DNA from: a virus
Reading direction: 5' to 3' (one strand)
IMG/VR virus record: IMGVR_UViG_3300009419_000097
Span: 1-23,727 of that record
DNA length: 23,727 nt
Shown: one piece after another, positions 1 to 6,174 of the stretch
Numbering within the stretch: position 1 is the stretch's first letter
Layout: each line of letters starts with the position of its first letter
Position numbers and translations under genes: made by a program
The notes under the pieces: generated by a model
What the model saw: the letters and a program-made list of their open reading frames with translations, nothing else
The model's database searches: none
What the model was told of the DNA's origin: nothing

Positions 1-160
1 CTTCAGGATTGAGCATGTGTTCATTCTTTGTTTTGGTGTGAAAATTCCATTCAGCAATAAAGTTTTCTTCATTGTTTTCTCTCATGACGATTCTAAAATA
101 GTCGCCAATCCATTGATTTGTTTCTTCGGAGTTACTTCTCCATGTTCTTAGTGTGTACAT
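1..160 (-). CDS. hypothetical protein, 3' end beyond the left edge
   Basis: An open leftward frame starts at the ATG at 158-160 (MYTLRTWRSNSEETNQW...) and runs off the window, so 53 residues are visible. It is rich in polar residues and aromatics (W, F, Y), with no motif I can name. The start is preceded by an A/T-only tract (AAATAAATAAATAAATAT), the type of leader that supports initiation in Bacteroidota without a Shine-Dalgarno sequence. It is the last visible gene of the leftward operon. Confidence 0.65.
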   Translation of the reverse strand, partial: MYTLRTWRSNSEETNQWIGDYFRIVMRENNEENFIAEWNFHTKTKNEHMLNPE

Positions 161-168
161 ATATTTAT

Positions 169-198
169 TTATTTATTTGTGTGTTTATTGTTTGTCAT
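169..198 (-). other. vestigial start cassette MTNNK (9-codon mini-frame)
   Basis: Overlapping the stop of the gene at 195-413 is ATGACAAACAATAAAC, the same start sequence that opens the genes at 413-562 and 559-837. Here it reads MTNNKHTNK and stops. It looks like a decayed or recombined copy of the repeated gene start rather than a functional gene. Confidence 0.45.
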
Positions 199-413
199 TG
201 CTCACCTCCTTCGTAGGTTTCGTTGTAGTAGTTGACGCCTATATTTTTCCACTTTGCTTCCAAAGGATTTGTATGATAAGCATCAATGATTTGTTGCTTT
301 TGCATTTCTTTGGCTTGTTCTAATAACTTATTCCATTCCAATATATTTGGCTCTGCATTAAGTAATTCATTATATAACCACTCCACTGCCGTTTGTTGTT
401 TATTGTTTTTCAT
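195..413 (-). CDS. small hypothetical protein, NNKQQTAVEW / YYNETY family
   Basis: A 72-residue protein with start cassette MKNNKQQTAVEWLYNELL and a C-terminal YYNETYEGGEQ. The ATG at 411-413 is preferred over the one at 420-422 because it matches the paralogue starts and touches the upstream stop (TAATG). It is a paralogue of the gene at 559-837: both have the same first 13 or so residues, a central helix with KEMQKQQIIDAY-type sequence, and the same C-terminus. Such short KQQTAVEW proteins are common in Bacteroidota phages, with unknown function. It is probably a helical, cytoplasmic early protein. Confidence 0.75.
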   Translation of the reverse strand: MKNNKQQTAVEWLYNELLNAEPNILEWNKLLEQAKEMQKQQIIDAYHTNPLEAKWKNIGVNYYNETYEGGEQ

Positions 414-562
414 TAATGCCATCCGTTTTTAAATGCTTCGTTATAGTCGTCAAACATTGCTATCAATAATTTACATATGATACCAACTGTTAAAAATAAT
501 ACTGCTTTTATTGTAAATACTAATACCTTTTTCACTGCCGTTTGTTGTTTATTGTTTGTCAT
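413..562 (-). CDS. 49-residue predicted membrane protein sharing the MTNNKQQTAV start
   Basis: This short frame begins MTNNKQQTAVKKVLVFTIKA and ends FKNGWH. The first ten residues are identical to the neighbouring paralogue at 559-837, but the rest is unrelated and contains one hydrophobic segment (about residues 13-36, VLVFTIKAVLFLTVGIICKLL) suited to a single membrane span. The start overlaps the upstream stop (ATGA at 559-562) and the stop overlaps the downstream start (TAATG at 411-415), so translation is probably coupled. The shared N-terminal cassette on a different body suggests recombination at gene starts. Confidence 0.65.
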   Translation of the reverse strand: MTNNKQQTAVKKVLVFTIKAVLFLTVGIICKLLIAMFDDYNEAFKNGWH

Positions 563-837
563 TGCTCACCTCCTCCGTAGGTTTCGTTGTAGTATTGTTC
601 AAAGTATTTAATAAACCATTCACTTTTAGGATTTTTATAGTGGTCATCACTCATTAAACCTTCAATATATGCGGTAAATATGTGCACCTTTTCTATTTCT
701 TTAGCTTGTTCTCTAATTTCCAAGTTCTTTTTAAGATATTCATCAAATGTGTATTCGCCATTGTTGAACTTCTCAAACGAATTAAACAATTGTTCAAATT
801 GCCACTCTACCGCCGTCTGTTGTTTATTGTTTGTCAT
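559..837 (-). CDS. small hypothetical protein, NNKQQTAVEW / YYNETY family
   Basis: A 92-residue paralogue of the gene at 195-413, starting MTNNKQQTAVEWQFEQLF and ending QYYNETYGGGEQ. The middle is predicted helical and charged (LKKNLEIREQAKEIEKVHIFTAYIEG). The start lies inside the end of the upstream gene (14-nt overlap), and its stop overlaps the next ATG. The DNA at both ends is repeated at 184-232 and 384-413, which is why the family sits in tandem here. Function unknown. Confidence 0.75.
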   Translation of the reverse strand: MTNNKQQTAVEWQFEQLFNSFEKFNNGEYTFDEYLKKNLEIREQAKEIEKVHIFTAYIEGLMSDDHYKNPKSEWFIKYFEQYYNETYGGGEQ

Positions 838-1207
838 CTTCTTCTTGTGTTAGTTTAAGGTAATACTTGTGATGGTATTTGTTTGACTTGTCTACCACCA
901 ACTCGTGTTCTTCTCCGCAGTGAGTGCACTCTTTGTTGTTCTCAACGTACTCTTTGATGTCATCGTTGTCCGGTTCCCAATCCTCATACTCCTGCCAGTC
1001 CGTATCAACATTTAGTTTCAAACACTTGCAACACTTCCAACTCATGGACATGTTGTATGTTGTCTTCTCGTTGAGGTTGACTTCTACAGCGCTACCATTC
1101 TCCGCATCGCTGAGAGCGTTCTTCAGTAATGCGATCTGCATCCTGTTGCCTATCTCTAATGGGACTTCCTTTCCGTCCACATAGAATTTTCCATCGCGTA
1201 ATATCAT
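824..1207 (-). CDS. hypothetical protein with zinc-ribbon-like cysteine pairs
   Basis: A 127-residue protein with C-C-x-x-C (WKCCKCLKLN, about residues 58-62) and C-x-x-C (ECTHCGEEH, about residues 94-97) about 35 residues apart, the arrangement of a zinc ribbon or rubredoxin-like knuckle. The spacer is very acidic. The C-terminus is hydrophilic. A 13-codon frame overlaps its start by ATGA. Likely a metal-binding accessory protein; no specific role can be assigned. Confidence 0.7.
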   Translation of the reverse strand: MILRDGKFYVDGKEVPLEIGNRMQIALLKNALSDAENGSAVEVNLNEKTTYNMSMSWKCCKCLKLNVDTDWQEYEDWEPDNDDIKEYVENNKECTHCGEEHELVVDKSNKYHHKYYLKLTQEEDDKQ

Positions 1208-1245
1208 GGCATACGCTTATTAATAATCCAGTAAAGATTGTTCAT
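1204..1245 (-). CDS. possible 13-residue leader peptide overlapping the next gene
   Basis: The frame MNNLYWIINKRMP begins 5 nt after a purine-rich GGAGA, one of the few Shine-Dalgarno-like sequences in this arm, and stops with TGA overlapping the ATG at 1205-1207. It could couple translation of the zinc-ribbon gene. It is too short to be confident. Confidence 0.3.
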   Translation of the reverse strand: MNNLYWIINKRMP

Positions 1246-1276
1246 AGTTCTCCGATAAGATTTGCTTTTGTTACTA

Positions 1277-1284
1277 CAAATATA
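1277..1284 (-). promoter_or_regulatory. possible -7 element TATATTTG
   Basis: In the 93-nt gap between 1207 and 1301 the minus strand carries TACTTTTG followed by TATATTTG, both fitting the Bacteroidota TAnnTTTG box. No good TTTG was found 20 nt upstream, so this is a weak promoter call. It would serve the gene at 824-1207. Confidence 0.35.
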
Positions 1285-1300
1285 ATACAAAAGTATTACA

Positions 1301-1474
1301 TCACTTTATTGATTCTTTTATTTTTTCTTTTAGTTCTTCAAGTTCTTCGAGCCAGTCTCCGATTACCACAATCTGCTGTGGTTCTTCGAAAGCACTGCCG
1401 TATATAAAGTTCTTGTTCTCGTCAATCTGATCAATGATTGTGTGTAATCTTCTGAATATTTCTTGGTGTGTCAT
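1301..1474 (-). CDS. 57-residue hypothetical helical protein
   Basis: Begins MTHQEIFRRLHTIIDQIDENKN and ends in a charged helix (LEELEELKEKIKESIK) that could form a coiled coil. The ATG at 1472-1474 is chosen. An upstream in-frame ATG at 1498 would start inside a copy of the palindromic repeat (1483-1498) and overlap the preceding stop. No family recognised. Confidence 0.6.
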   Translation of the reverse strand: MTHQEIFRRLHTIIDQIDENKNFIYGSAFEEPQQIVVIGDWLEELEELKEKIKESIK

Positions 1475-1482
1475 GGTAGTAA

Positions 1483-1498
1483 GTGTCTTCAAAGACAC
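1483..1498. repeat. palindrome copy 1 (variant GTGTCTTCAAAGACAC)
   Basis: One central base differs from the consensus; the GTGTC/GACAC arms are intact. It is intergenic, between the stop at 1499 and the start at 1474, so it falls in the leader of the 57-residue gene. Confidence 0.85.
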
Positions 1499-1594
1499 TC
1501 AGAACTTCCCTGTTTTGTTGAACAGCATAGCGTTCATGCACTGCCGGTCCAACCAACGGAAGAAGTTCCAAGTCTTTTTGATTGCTTTAATCAT
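1499..1594 (-). CDS. 31-residue basic peptide
   Basis: The frame MIKAIKKTWNFFRWLDRQCM...NKTGKF is lysine/arginine and aromatic rich. The start is immediately preceded by TTATATTTGAAC, a promoter-start arrangement also found at 16,336 and 21,292 on the other strand, which argues that this short frame is expressed. The stop touches the palindrome at 1483-1498. No family recognised. Confidence 0.5.
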   Translation of the reverse strand: MIKAIKKTWNFFRWLDRQCMNAMLFNKTGKF

Positions 1595-1597
1595 GTT

Positions 1598-1605
1598 CAA
1601 ATATA
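1598..1605 (-). promoter_or_regulatory. -7 element TATATTTG directly before a start codon
   Basis: TATATTTG-AAC-ATG follows the TAA stop of the gene at 1607. The same block (TTAATTATATTTG, then AAC ATG) occurs at 16,331 and 21,287 on the plus strand. No clear -33 TTTG was seen at the usual spacing. A transcript from here would have almost no leader. Confidence 0.5.
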
Positions 1606-1606
1606 A

Positions 1607-2014
1607 TTAACCGAATACAATTTCTCCCATCAACAAGTATTGAAACACAGCATCTGCATCTTCTGCGTCAAAGTCCTCGTTCAATATGTTGATCAAACAA
1701 CCAAGCACTCCCTTGTCTTCGTGTATCGTGAGCATGCGTTGAGCGATTAGGTCACGGGTCAATACCCCGAGTTCGTCTCCGCTCTCCACATCTTTCACCG
1801 GTACCTTGACATCGTATTCATGGATGGCTTTCCATGTGGCTTCAGAGAATGATCCATTGGGCACCGCGTTACGGATGGTATCGCATGTCTTGTTCGACAG
1901 GTAGGCCCAGTAGTTACTGCCACCCTCGAGTGCCGTAACGAATAGGTCTTCCATTGTTTGATAGGCGATGGGTAACATCACCATTAGTTCTTTTTGTTCA
2001 GTGTTTGCTTTCAT
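1607..2014 (-). CDS. conserved phage hypothetical protein (ALEGGSNYW family)
   Basis: A 135-residue protein with TALEGGSNYWAYLS at residues 28-41, a signature I associate with a widespread but uncharacterised phage family. The rest is mixed helix and strand, with the acidic stretch NEDFDAEDADAVFQYLLMGEIVFG at the end. There is no signal peptide or membrane span. It overlaps the upstream 59-residue membrane gene by 17 nt. Function unknown. Confidence 0.75.
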   Translation of the reverse strand: MKANTEQKELMVMLPIAYQTMEDLFVTALEGGSNYWAYLSNKTCDTIRNAVPNGSFSEATWKAIHEYDVKVPVKDVESGDELGVLTRDLIAQRMLTIHEDKGVLGCLINILNEDFDAEDADAVFQYLLMGEIVFG

Positions 2015-2177
2015 TTTTTTCTTGTTTTAGTTTGTATAATCCTACCATTGCGATGAATAGGAACGACAACCCTATGCCACCGGCTATGATTTGTGCAGTG
2101 ATTGGATAGTGAACGATGCACCACCCGTAAAGTAATCCGCTAAGGATTGTCGTAAATACTATCGCAAAGTTTCTCAT
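1998..2177 (-). CDS. 59-residue membrane protein with two predicted spans
   Basis: Begins MRNFAIVFTTILSGLLYGWC and ends KLKQEKNESKH. Two hydrophobic segments (about residues 4-22 and 28-48, IAGGIGLSFLFIAMVGLY) are joined by a short VHYP turn, followed by a positively charged tail. It fills what would otherwise be a gap of about 170 nt and overlaps the next start by 17 nt, the same overlap style as its neighbours. A small phage membrane protein of unknown role. A holin-like function is possible but unsupported, since the lysis genes lie at the other end. Confidence 0.65.
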   Translation of the reverse strand: MRNFAIVFTTILSGLLYGWCIVHYPITAQIIAGGIGLSFLFIAMVGLYKLKQEKNESKH

Positions 2178-2182
2178 GGTCT

Positions 2183-2377
2183 CTAGCTGATTGATTTGTA
2201 GATACGAGTCGAGCCATCATCCATGATGGACATCTGAGGTTTGAACTTCTTCATTGCAGTTTGCACCGTGTCGATGAACCGCTCTCTGTTGTCGGCGTCC
2301 AAGTACAACAAGCGATCGATGATCTCTTGCACAAACTCGCGCCTCTCTTCTACCGATGTAATTCTTTTGCGTCTCAT
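2183..2377 (-). CDS. 64-residue basic hypothetical protein
   Basis: Begins MRRKRITSVEERREFVQEII and contains a helical central part (RLLYLDADNRERFIDTVQTAMKKFKPQM). The basic N-terminus could contact nucleic acid. The start overlaps the upstream stop by ATGA (2374-2377), indicating translational coupling. No family recognised. Confidence 0.65.
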   Translation of the reverse strand: MRRKRITSVEERREFVQEIIDRLLYLDADNRERFIDTVQTAMKKFKPQMSIMDDGSTRIYKSIS

Positions 2378-2631
2378 ATGCGGTCCTCCTTTTCTATCTC
2401 CTTGTTGTCGATCAATAGCACATCGCCAAGCAGGAGAATGCCAGCCATGCTTGTCGCTATTGGGTTAGGTTCCAATCCAATCAGCGCTGCGTCTTCGTTA
2501 ACGCAGAACGTCATGTCGAGATTTGTACGGACATACTCGATGTAACCACCGACTGCCTTTTGCTTTTTGTTTAGGTCTGATGCGTCATACTTGTCGATCA
2601 CATCACCGTGTCTTGTAATTAGTATTGCCAT
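2374..2631 (-). CDS. DUF3846-like protein
   Basis: An 85-residue protein: MAILITRHGDVID..., then QKAVGGYIEYVRT, FCVNEDAALIGLEPNPIATSM and LLLGDVLLID. The order VGGYIE - VNEDA - GLxxNPxAT - GxxLL(I)GDVLLI is characteristic of the DUF3846 family of phage and plasmid proteins, whose function is unknown. The ATG at 2629-2631 gives the typical family start MAILI and leaves a 4-nt gap after the upstream stop. A longer start at 2652 would overlap the neighbour. Confidence 0.75.
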   Translation of the reverse strand: MAILITRHGDVIDKYDASDLNKKQKAVGGYIEYVRTNLDMTFCVNEDAALIGLEPNPIATSMAGILLLGDVLLIDNKEIEKEDRI

Positions 2632-2635
2632 GTTC

Positions 2636-3124
2636 TTAGTGTTTGATTTCAAATTCTACATAATCTTTGTCGAGACTCCGGCGAGCCAAGACTTTGTAAT
2701 CGTCATTGGTAATCTCAGTCAGCGCACCATACGAGTAGCCATCGGCACCATACTGGGATTGGTTGGTAATATACGACATCGCACAATACCACTTGTCTCC
2801 CGGCTTGATTATCTTGTACTGCTCTCTTGGCATACCCTGTACTGCTTTGTCATTCCTGTAATCTTCGCCATCGAAGAAACCAATCTGCTCGCTATGCACC
2901 TTGATGATTAGCTGATCAGGCGTCGACAACATGATGCGTGAATCCTCATGTGTGGCTTTCAACTCTTGGATGTTCATGCTTAAATCGAACGACACATCAA
3001 CACACCACACACCCTTGCGGACACGCTCGAATACTAAGCAATCTACTGTGTCGCTGACGACACAAGGATCTGATACTACCATGATGCCTGACTTGTTAAT
3101 AAACTTGAATCGTAAGTTAATCAT
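2636..3124 (-). CDS. hypothetical protein, 162 residues
   Basis: Starts MINLRFKFINKSGIMVVSD. Sequence character is beta-rich and soluble, with several aromatic residues near the C-terminus (YGADGYSYGALTEITNDDYKVLARRSLDKDYVEFEIKH). No signal peptide, membrane span or catalytic motif is visible. Its start overlaps the upstream stop (ATGA at 3121-3124). Not recognised. Confidence 0.7.
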   Translation of the reverse strand: MINLRFKFINKSGIMVVSDPCVVSDTVDCLVFERVRKGVWCVDVSFDLSMNIQELKATHEDSRIMLSTPDQLIIKVHSEQIGFFDGEDYRNDKAVQGMPREQYKIIKPGDKWYCAMSYITNQSQYGADGYSYGALTEITNDDYKVLARRSLDKDYVEFEIKH

Positions 3125-3393
3125 CTTCCACCAAATATTGAAAAGTTATTTGTCATTGCCAGTGTAATGATTGAATTAGTTGTGTCTTCAGATACCAATA
3201 AATCACGCTTCAATATGTCCTCATCAAAGTACCTTGAGCATAGCACATACCGCACCAACTCTGCCTCTATGTACTGATTGATTCTCATGCGCACCTCGTC
3301 ACTGGCTTCCTTGTACAAACTTCTTTGCTTTACAATTGATACCGCGTAGTTTACCTCGCGAATTAATAATGATTCTAAATCTTTTATTGTCAT
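3121..3393 (-). CDS. hypothetical helical protein, 90 residues
   Basis: The start at 3391-3393 (MTIKDLESLLIREVNYAVSI) follows an A/T-rich leader. An alternative ATG at 3447 would overlap the upstream gene by 39 nt. The protein is mostly helical. Near the C-terminus it has LLVSEDTTNSII, resembling the SVFEDTTN peptide encoded by the palindrome elsewhere; the DNA there (around 3180-3195) may be a decayed copy. Function unknown. Confidence 0.65.
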   Translation of the reverse strand: MTIKDLESLLIREVNYAVSIVKQRSLYKEASDEVRMRINQYIEAELVRYVLCSRYFDEDILKRDLLVSEDTTNSIITLAMTNNFSIFGGR

Positions 3394-3407
3394 ATGTCTT
3401 CTATTAA

Positions 3408-3659
3408 TTAACCTTCCCAAAGCATGATCGTTCCCGGATCGTGCCATTCAAAATACCATCCATTGATCTCTACAAAATTGTGGAGTTTAGGATTGACACC
3501 AAAGGTATCGTACCACCTCTCGCTGTGGTAGTTGAACCATTGGTCGGTGCCCTCTGCCGATATCCAAACACCGCCAATGGCGCCGTTGAATTCTTCGGTG
3601 ATGCCCACCACATTAACGCCCTTCTCTTGAAGGGATTTGATAATTTGTTTCCTTGTCAT
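3408..3659 (-). CDS. hypothetical protein, 83 residues
   Basis: MTRKQIIKSLQEKGVNVVGITEEF... is followed by a tryptophan-rich half (GVWISAEGTDQWFNYHSERWYD ... NGWYFEWHDPGTIMLWEG). The composition suggests a small alpha/beta domain with an aromatic surface. It starts 2 nt downstream of the preceding stop. I do not recognise the family. Confidence 0.65.
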   Translation of the reverse strand: MTRKQIIKSLQEKGVNVVGITEEFNGAIGGVWISAEGTDQWFNYHSERWYDTFGVNPKLHNFVEINGWYFEWHDPGTIMLWEG

Positions 3660-3661
3660 AG

Positions 3662-4390
3662 TTATGAGTGATTGAAAATGTATACTGATTTACTACCCTT
3701 CCCTCTTACACCACTGCACAGCGCACACTTACTGCATGTACTCTTGAACCCTGCCTCGCTTGATGCCGGGCAGTTGACCATGCCGTCATGCTTGGTGTGG
3801 GTGCTGTCGTCCATGAACGCGCGCCATCCCATCGTCTCTGCTGTCTTGGTCTGATCTACATCATGCGTCGATGCCATAAAGAAATCTCGGTAGCCGTACG
3901 CCCATGGCTTGTCCCATTGGTGTGTGTACCCCGACCATGTCTTGGCTACCACTGAGATACATCTCAACAATGAGATTGGTATGAGTGATGGCTCGCCATA
4001 GGTACCGAACCGTACATACCTTCTGTTGCACATCGCCACCACATCCGCACCGATCTGCTCGTTGTATTTTGGTATGTCGTCCCATGATTGGTATTGGTTA
4101 CCGATGCTACGCAGTTGCGATAGCATACCCGAATACTGCATCCGCTTGTGAGTGTAGCAACCCTTCAACTCTGCGCCATTGCTCATTGCATATGGGCAGT
4201 CCAAACATACATCGCCGTCCTTGCTGAAGAACGATTGCATGCTCGTCTTGGATTGTGCATTCTCAAACTGATCTCTACTGTAGTGGTAGGTCTGAATGAT
4301 CTTCTCACCTTTGGGTGCGATCTTGTCGTTCGTGGTCTTGTCCAAACGGACAACACACAGGGTGTCCCCGATAATAAATTCAGTTCTCAT
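3662..4390 (-). CDS. cysteine-rich phage protein, GP88-like
   Basis: A 242-residue protein with two cysteine clusters: CLDCPYAMSNGAELKGCYTH (about residues 62-81) and NCPASSEAGFKSTCSKCALC (about residues 206-225), followed by a basic tail. The arrangement resembles phage GP88/DUF7227-type proteins, where the C-terminal cysteines are thought to bind metal; the assignment is from memory of the motif and is tentative. It is the first gene after a strong promoter (4500-4531) and a leader of about 100 nt that carries two hairpins. Confidence 0.65.
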   Translation of the reverse strand: MRTEFIIGDTLCVVRLDKTTNDKIAPKGEKIIQTYHYSRDQFENAQSKTSMQSFFSKDGDVCLDCPYAMSNGAELKGCYTHKRMQYSGMLSQLRSIGNQYQSWDDIPKYNEQIGADVVAMCNRRYVRFGTYGEPSLIPISLLRCISVVAKTWSGYTHQWDKPWAYGYRDFFMASTHDVDQTKTAETMGWRAFMDDSTHTKHDGMVNCPASSEAGFKSTCSKCALCSGVRGKGSKSVYIFNHS

Positions 4391-4412
4391 TTGTTTTGCT
4401 TTTGTTACGATG

Positions 4413-4432
4413 CCTCACCAAACTTGGTGAGG
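4413..4432 (-). repeat. second hairpin of composite leader element A
   Basis: CCTCACCAAACTTGGTGAGG is a 9-bp inverted repeat with a 2-nt centre, located 4 nt downstream (on the leftward transcript) of the palindrome at 4437-4452. Three other palindrome copies have an unrelated-sequence hairpin at the same place. Confidence 0.75.
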
Positions 4433-4436
4433 ATTT

Positions 4437-4452
4437 GTGTCTTCGAAGACAC
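4437..4452. repeat. palindrome copy 2 (exact GTGTCTTCGAAGACAC)
   Basis: Located in the untranslated leader of the GP88-like gene, 47 nt downstream of the -7 box at 4500-4507. Confidence 0.9.
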
Positions 4453-4499
4453 GACACTGAGCAACCAACAAAAGATGCCGTGTCCTCTCCAACACAGTA

Positions 4500-4531
4500 C
4501 AAAGGTAATACAATTCTTCTACAATTCCAAA
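4500..4531 (-). promoter_or_regulatory. Bacteroidota-type promoter for the leftward genes from 4390
   Basis: On the minus strand, TTTG (4528-4531), 20 nt, then TACCTTTG (4500-4507): a full match to the TTTG/TAnnTTTG consensus. Predicted transcription start is near 4493, leaving a leader of about 100 nt with no ATG before 4390. Confidence 0.75.
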
Positions 4532-4553
4532 TTGCACCCCCATTTGTACACGG

Positions 4554-4778
4554 TTATAGATTGTCGATGTCCTCCAATCTTGATTCTTGTTCGTCCAAGT
4601 AGTCAGAATAGTAATCGAGCAGTTCCATTGTGTAGTCGGGCTCGAGTCCTCTGTCTTGCAATATCTCTTCTGGGTCTGCCCCATGGTCAATGAGTCTACA
4701 CATCGTGCGTATCTCTCTCGCCGCGTCGCACTGCCCGTGGTCATCCTCCCGGCATAGTGCTTCTAATAGTGTCATCAT
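4554..4778 (-). CDS. acidic hypothetical protein, 74 residues
   Basis: Begins MMTLLEALCREDDHGQCDAA and ends in an acidic segment (DYYSDYLDEQESRLEDIDNL). It is helical and strongly negative, with GADPEEILQDRGLEPDYTMELLDYY in the middle. The start overlaps the upstream stop by ATGA (4775-4778). The strong promoter at 4500-4531 lies just past its 3' end. Function unknown; a DNA-mimic role would be speculation. Confidence 0.65.
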   Translation of the reverse strand: MMTLLEALCREDDHGQCDAAREIRTMCRLIDHGADPEEILQDRGLEPDYTMELLDYYSDYLDEQESRLEDIDNL

Positions 4779-5476
4779 GATAAGTTATGTTGGTCTAATA
4801 ATTCTTGTGGTACTGGTTCGTATTCGCTGTAGTCGTAGTAGTAGCCGGCCTCGACACCTTCTCGGACAGGGCTTTCGCATATATCACTCATCAACTTGGT
4901 GATCTGCCCGTCGTCGGTTTCTATGCCCGTGCCTTCCCACTGCGGTGCTTCGTACTCCTCGAACAGTTCGAACACCCCATTCTCGTACTGCACATAGCCA
5001 CCCCACCCCTGCTCTTCCTCGTAGTGGAGGATGAAGTTGGGGAAGTCCACCGCCAATGCCTCCAATATAATCAGATTGAATGGTGCCCATGCCGTGCTGA
5101 ATCGGATCGTGTCGCCATCCACCTCGTGGTCGTAGCATCCCCACTTGGTGCCCCAATTTTGGAACGCCCAATCATACCAATTGTCCACCCCATACTTTCG
5201 CATCAACTCCACCTGCATTTTCTTGGTGATGACTTTCTTTCTGCGTACGCCATACGGATCGTCCTCGTCGGTGATCTTGGCATTCTCCTTCATGATTTTG
5301 TTGTACTCGCGCTGAGTTACCACCTTTGTTGGCGCTGTGGTATTACGAATGTCGTCCGGCATGGGTCGGTAGTACCCGCACAATCCGTTAAGTGTTGAGG
5401 CAATGACCTCAAGTTTCTGTCTCTGCTCGTCACTCAAATCCGTGAACGAGATCCTGTTGTAAACGTGGTTTGGCAT
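4775..5476 (-). CDS. YubB/DUF1281-like ferredoxin-fold protein
   Basis: A 233-residue protein that starts MPNHVYNRISF and has WAFQNWGTKWGCYDHEV in the middle, followed by FSTAWAPFNLIILEALAVDFP and a GWGGYVQYENGVFELFEEYE strand region. The MPNHVxN start, WGTKWxxY(D) and F.TAW.PP pattern is that of the DUF1281/Api92-like (YubB ferredoxin-like) proteins of plasmids and phages; function unknown. It begins 4 nt after the preceding gene ends and overlaps the next start by ATGA. Confidence 0.75.
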   Translation of the reverse strand: MPNHVYNRISFTDLSDEQRQKLEVIASTLNGLCGYYRPMPDDIRNTTAPTKVVTQREYNKIMKENAKITDEDDPYGVRRKKVITKKMQVELMRKYGVDNWYDWAFQNWGTKWGCYDHEVDGDTIRFSTAWAPFNLIILEALAVDFPNFILHYEEEQGWGGYVQYENGVFELFEEYEAPQWEGTGIETDDGQITKLMSDICESPVREGVEAGYYYDYSEYEPVPQELLDQHNLS

Positions 5477-5480
5477 AGTG

Positions 5481-5996
5481 TTATCTATTTAATTTGTGGT
5501 ATAGTTGGGTGATGGCGTTCTTGAATGTATCTCCTTTCATTAGGCCATCGAGTGAAGGGTATTCTATGGTGCGGATGTAATATATTAAGGTTGGCATCAG
5601 TTCGTACTGGCGCAGTCCGTTCTTGGCACGAAACAATGTTGGTGCTTTCGCGCTGATTGTGAACCGCTCGTCGTACCCTTGAGTCTTTCCGAACCAAACA
5701 GTTTCACCGCAATAGTCCGAGCCGGGGCTCCTGTGAAGCGGATCGCAGTCCACCTCAATACCCAACTTCTCGCACTCGGATATCAAGTACTTCATGTCCT
5801 GCTCGAATTGCTTGCTCAACTCAGCATAGATGGCTCGGTTCTTGATTTCAATGGCCTCGAAGTCACGCTTGGTCTGATTGATTTCGTCGAGCAAAATGTC
5901 CGCGAATGATGTTGGCTTGGGGTAATCGTTCATCGCCATAAATTCTTCCGTAATCTTGGCGATCAGTTGTTGTTGGTTTTCAGTTAATTGTTTCAT
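5481..5996 (-). CDS. hypothetical protein with coiled-coil N-terminal half
   Basis: A 171-residue protein. Residues 1-85 are helical (LTENQQQLIAKITEEFMAM ... EIKNRAIYAELSKQFEQDMKYLISECEKLGIEV); the C-terminal part is mixed, with the motif GSDYCGETVWFGKTQGYDERF. No signal or membrane span. It overlaps its upstream neighbour by 17 nt. Not recognised. Confidence 0.65.
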   Translation of the reverse strand: MKQLTENQQQLIAKITEEFMAMNDYPKPTSFADILLDEINQTKRDFEAIEIKNRAIYAELSKQFEQDMKYLISECEKLGIEVDCDPLHRSPGSDYCGETVWFGKTQGYDERFTISAKAPTLFRAKNGLRQYELMPTLIYYIRTIEYPSLDGLMKGDTFKNAITQLYHKLNR

Positions 5997-6174
5997 GTTG
6001 TTGTTCTTTGTCCCACAAGTTTGCTCGTAGGCTTACCTCTAAATTGTCTACATACACCTCGATGCATTCATCGAGTTGCTCGTTCCATACCTCGACGTAT
6101 ACGCCGAATACTGTGGCACCGGCAGTAAATCCCTTACCTTGGTACCACGCCACTGCTTTTTGTTCCTGTGTCAT
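5980..6174 (-). CDS. small hypothetical protein, 64 residues
   Basis: MTQEQKAVAWYQGKGFTAGATVFGVYVEVWNEQLDECIEVYVDNLEVSLRANLWDKEQQHETIN reads as a small beta domain (strand-turn repeats) between charged ends. The start overlaps the upstream stop by ATGA at 6171-6174. No family recognised. Confidence 0.6.
   Translation of the reverse strand: MTQEQKAVAWYQGKGFTAGATVFGVYVEVWNEQLDECIEVYVDNLEVSLRANLWDKEQQHETIN

Noticed and set aside
4415-4744. Long leftward frame overlapping the acidic 74-residue gene
   Set aside because: It crosses the promoter and leader hairpins in a different frame, has a low-quality composition, and the frame at 4554-4778 has the operon-like ATGA overlap.
4884-5171. Leftward glycine/arginine/tryptophan-rich frame within the YubB-like gene
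   Set aside because: It is a shadow in another frame of the conserved DUF1281-like gene.
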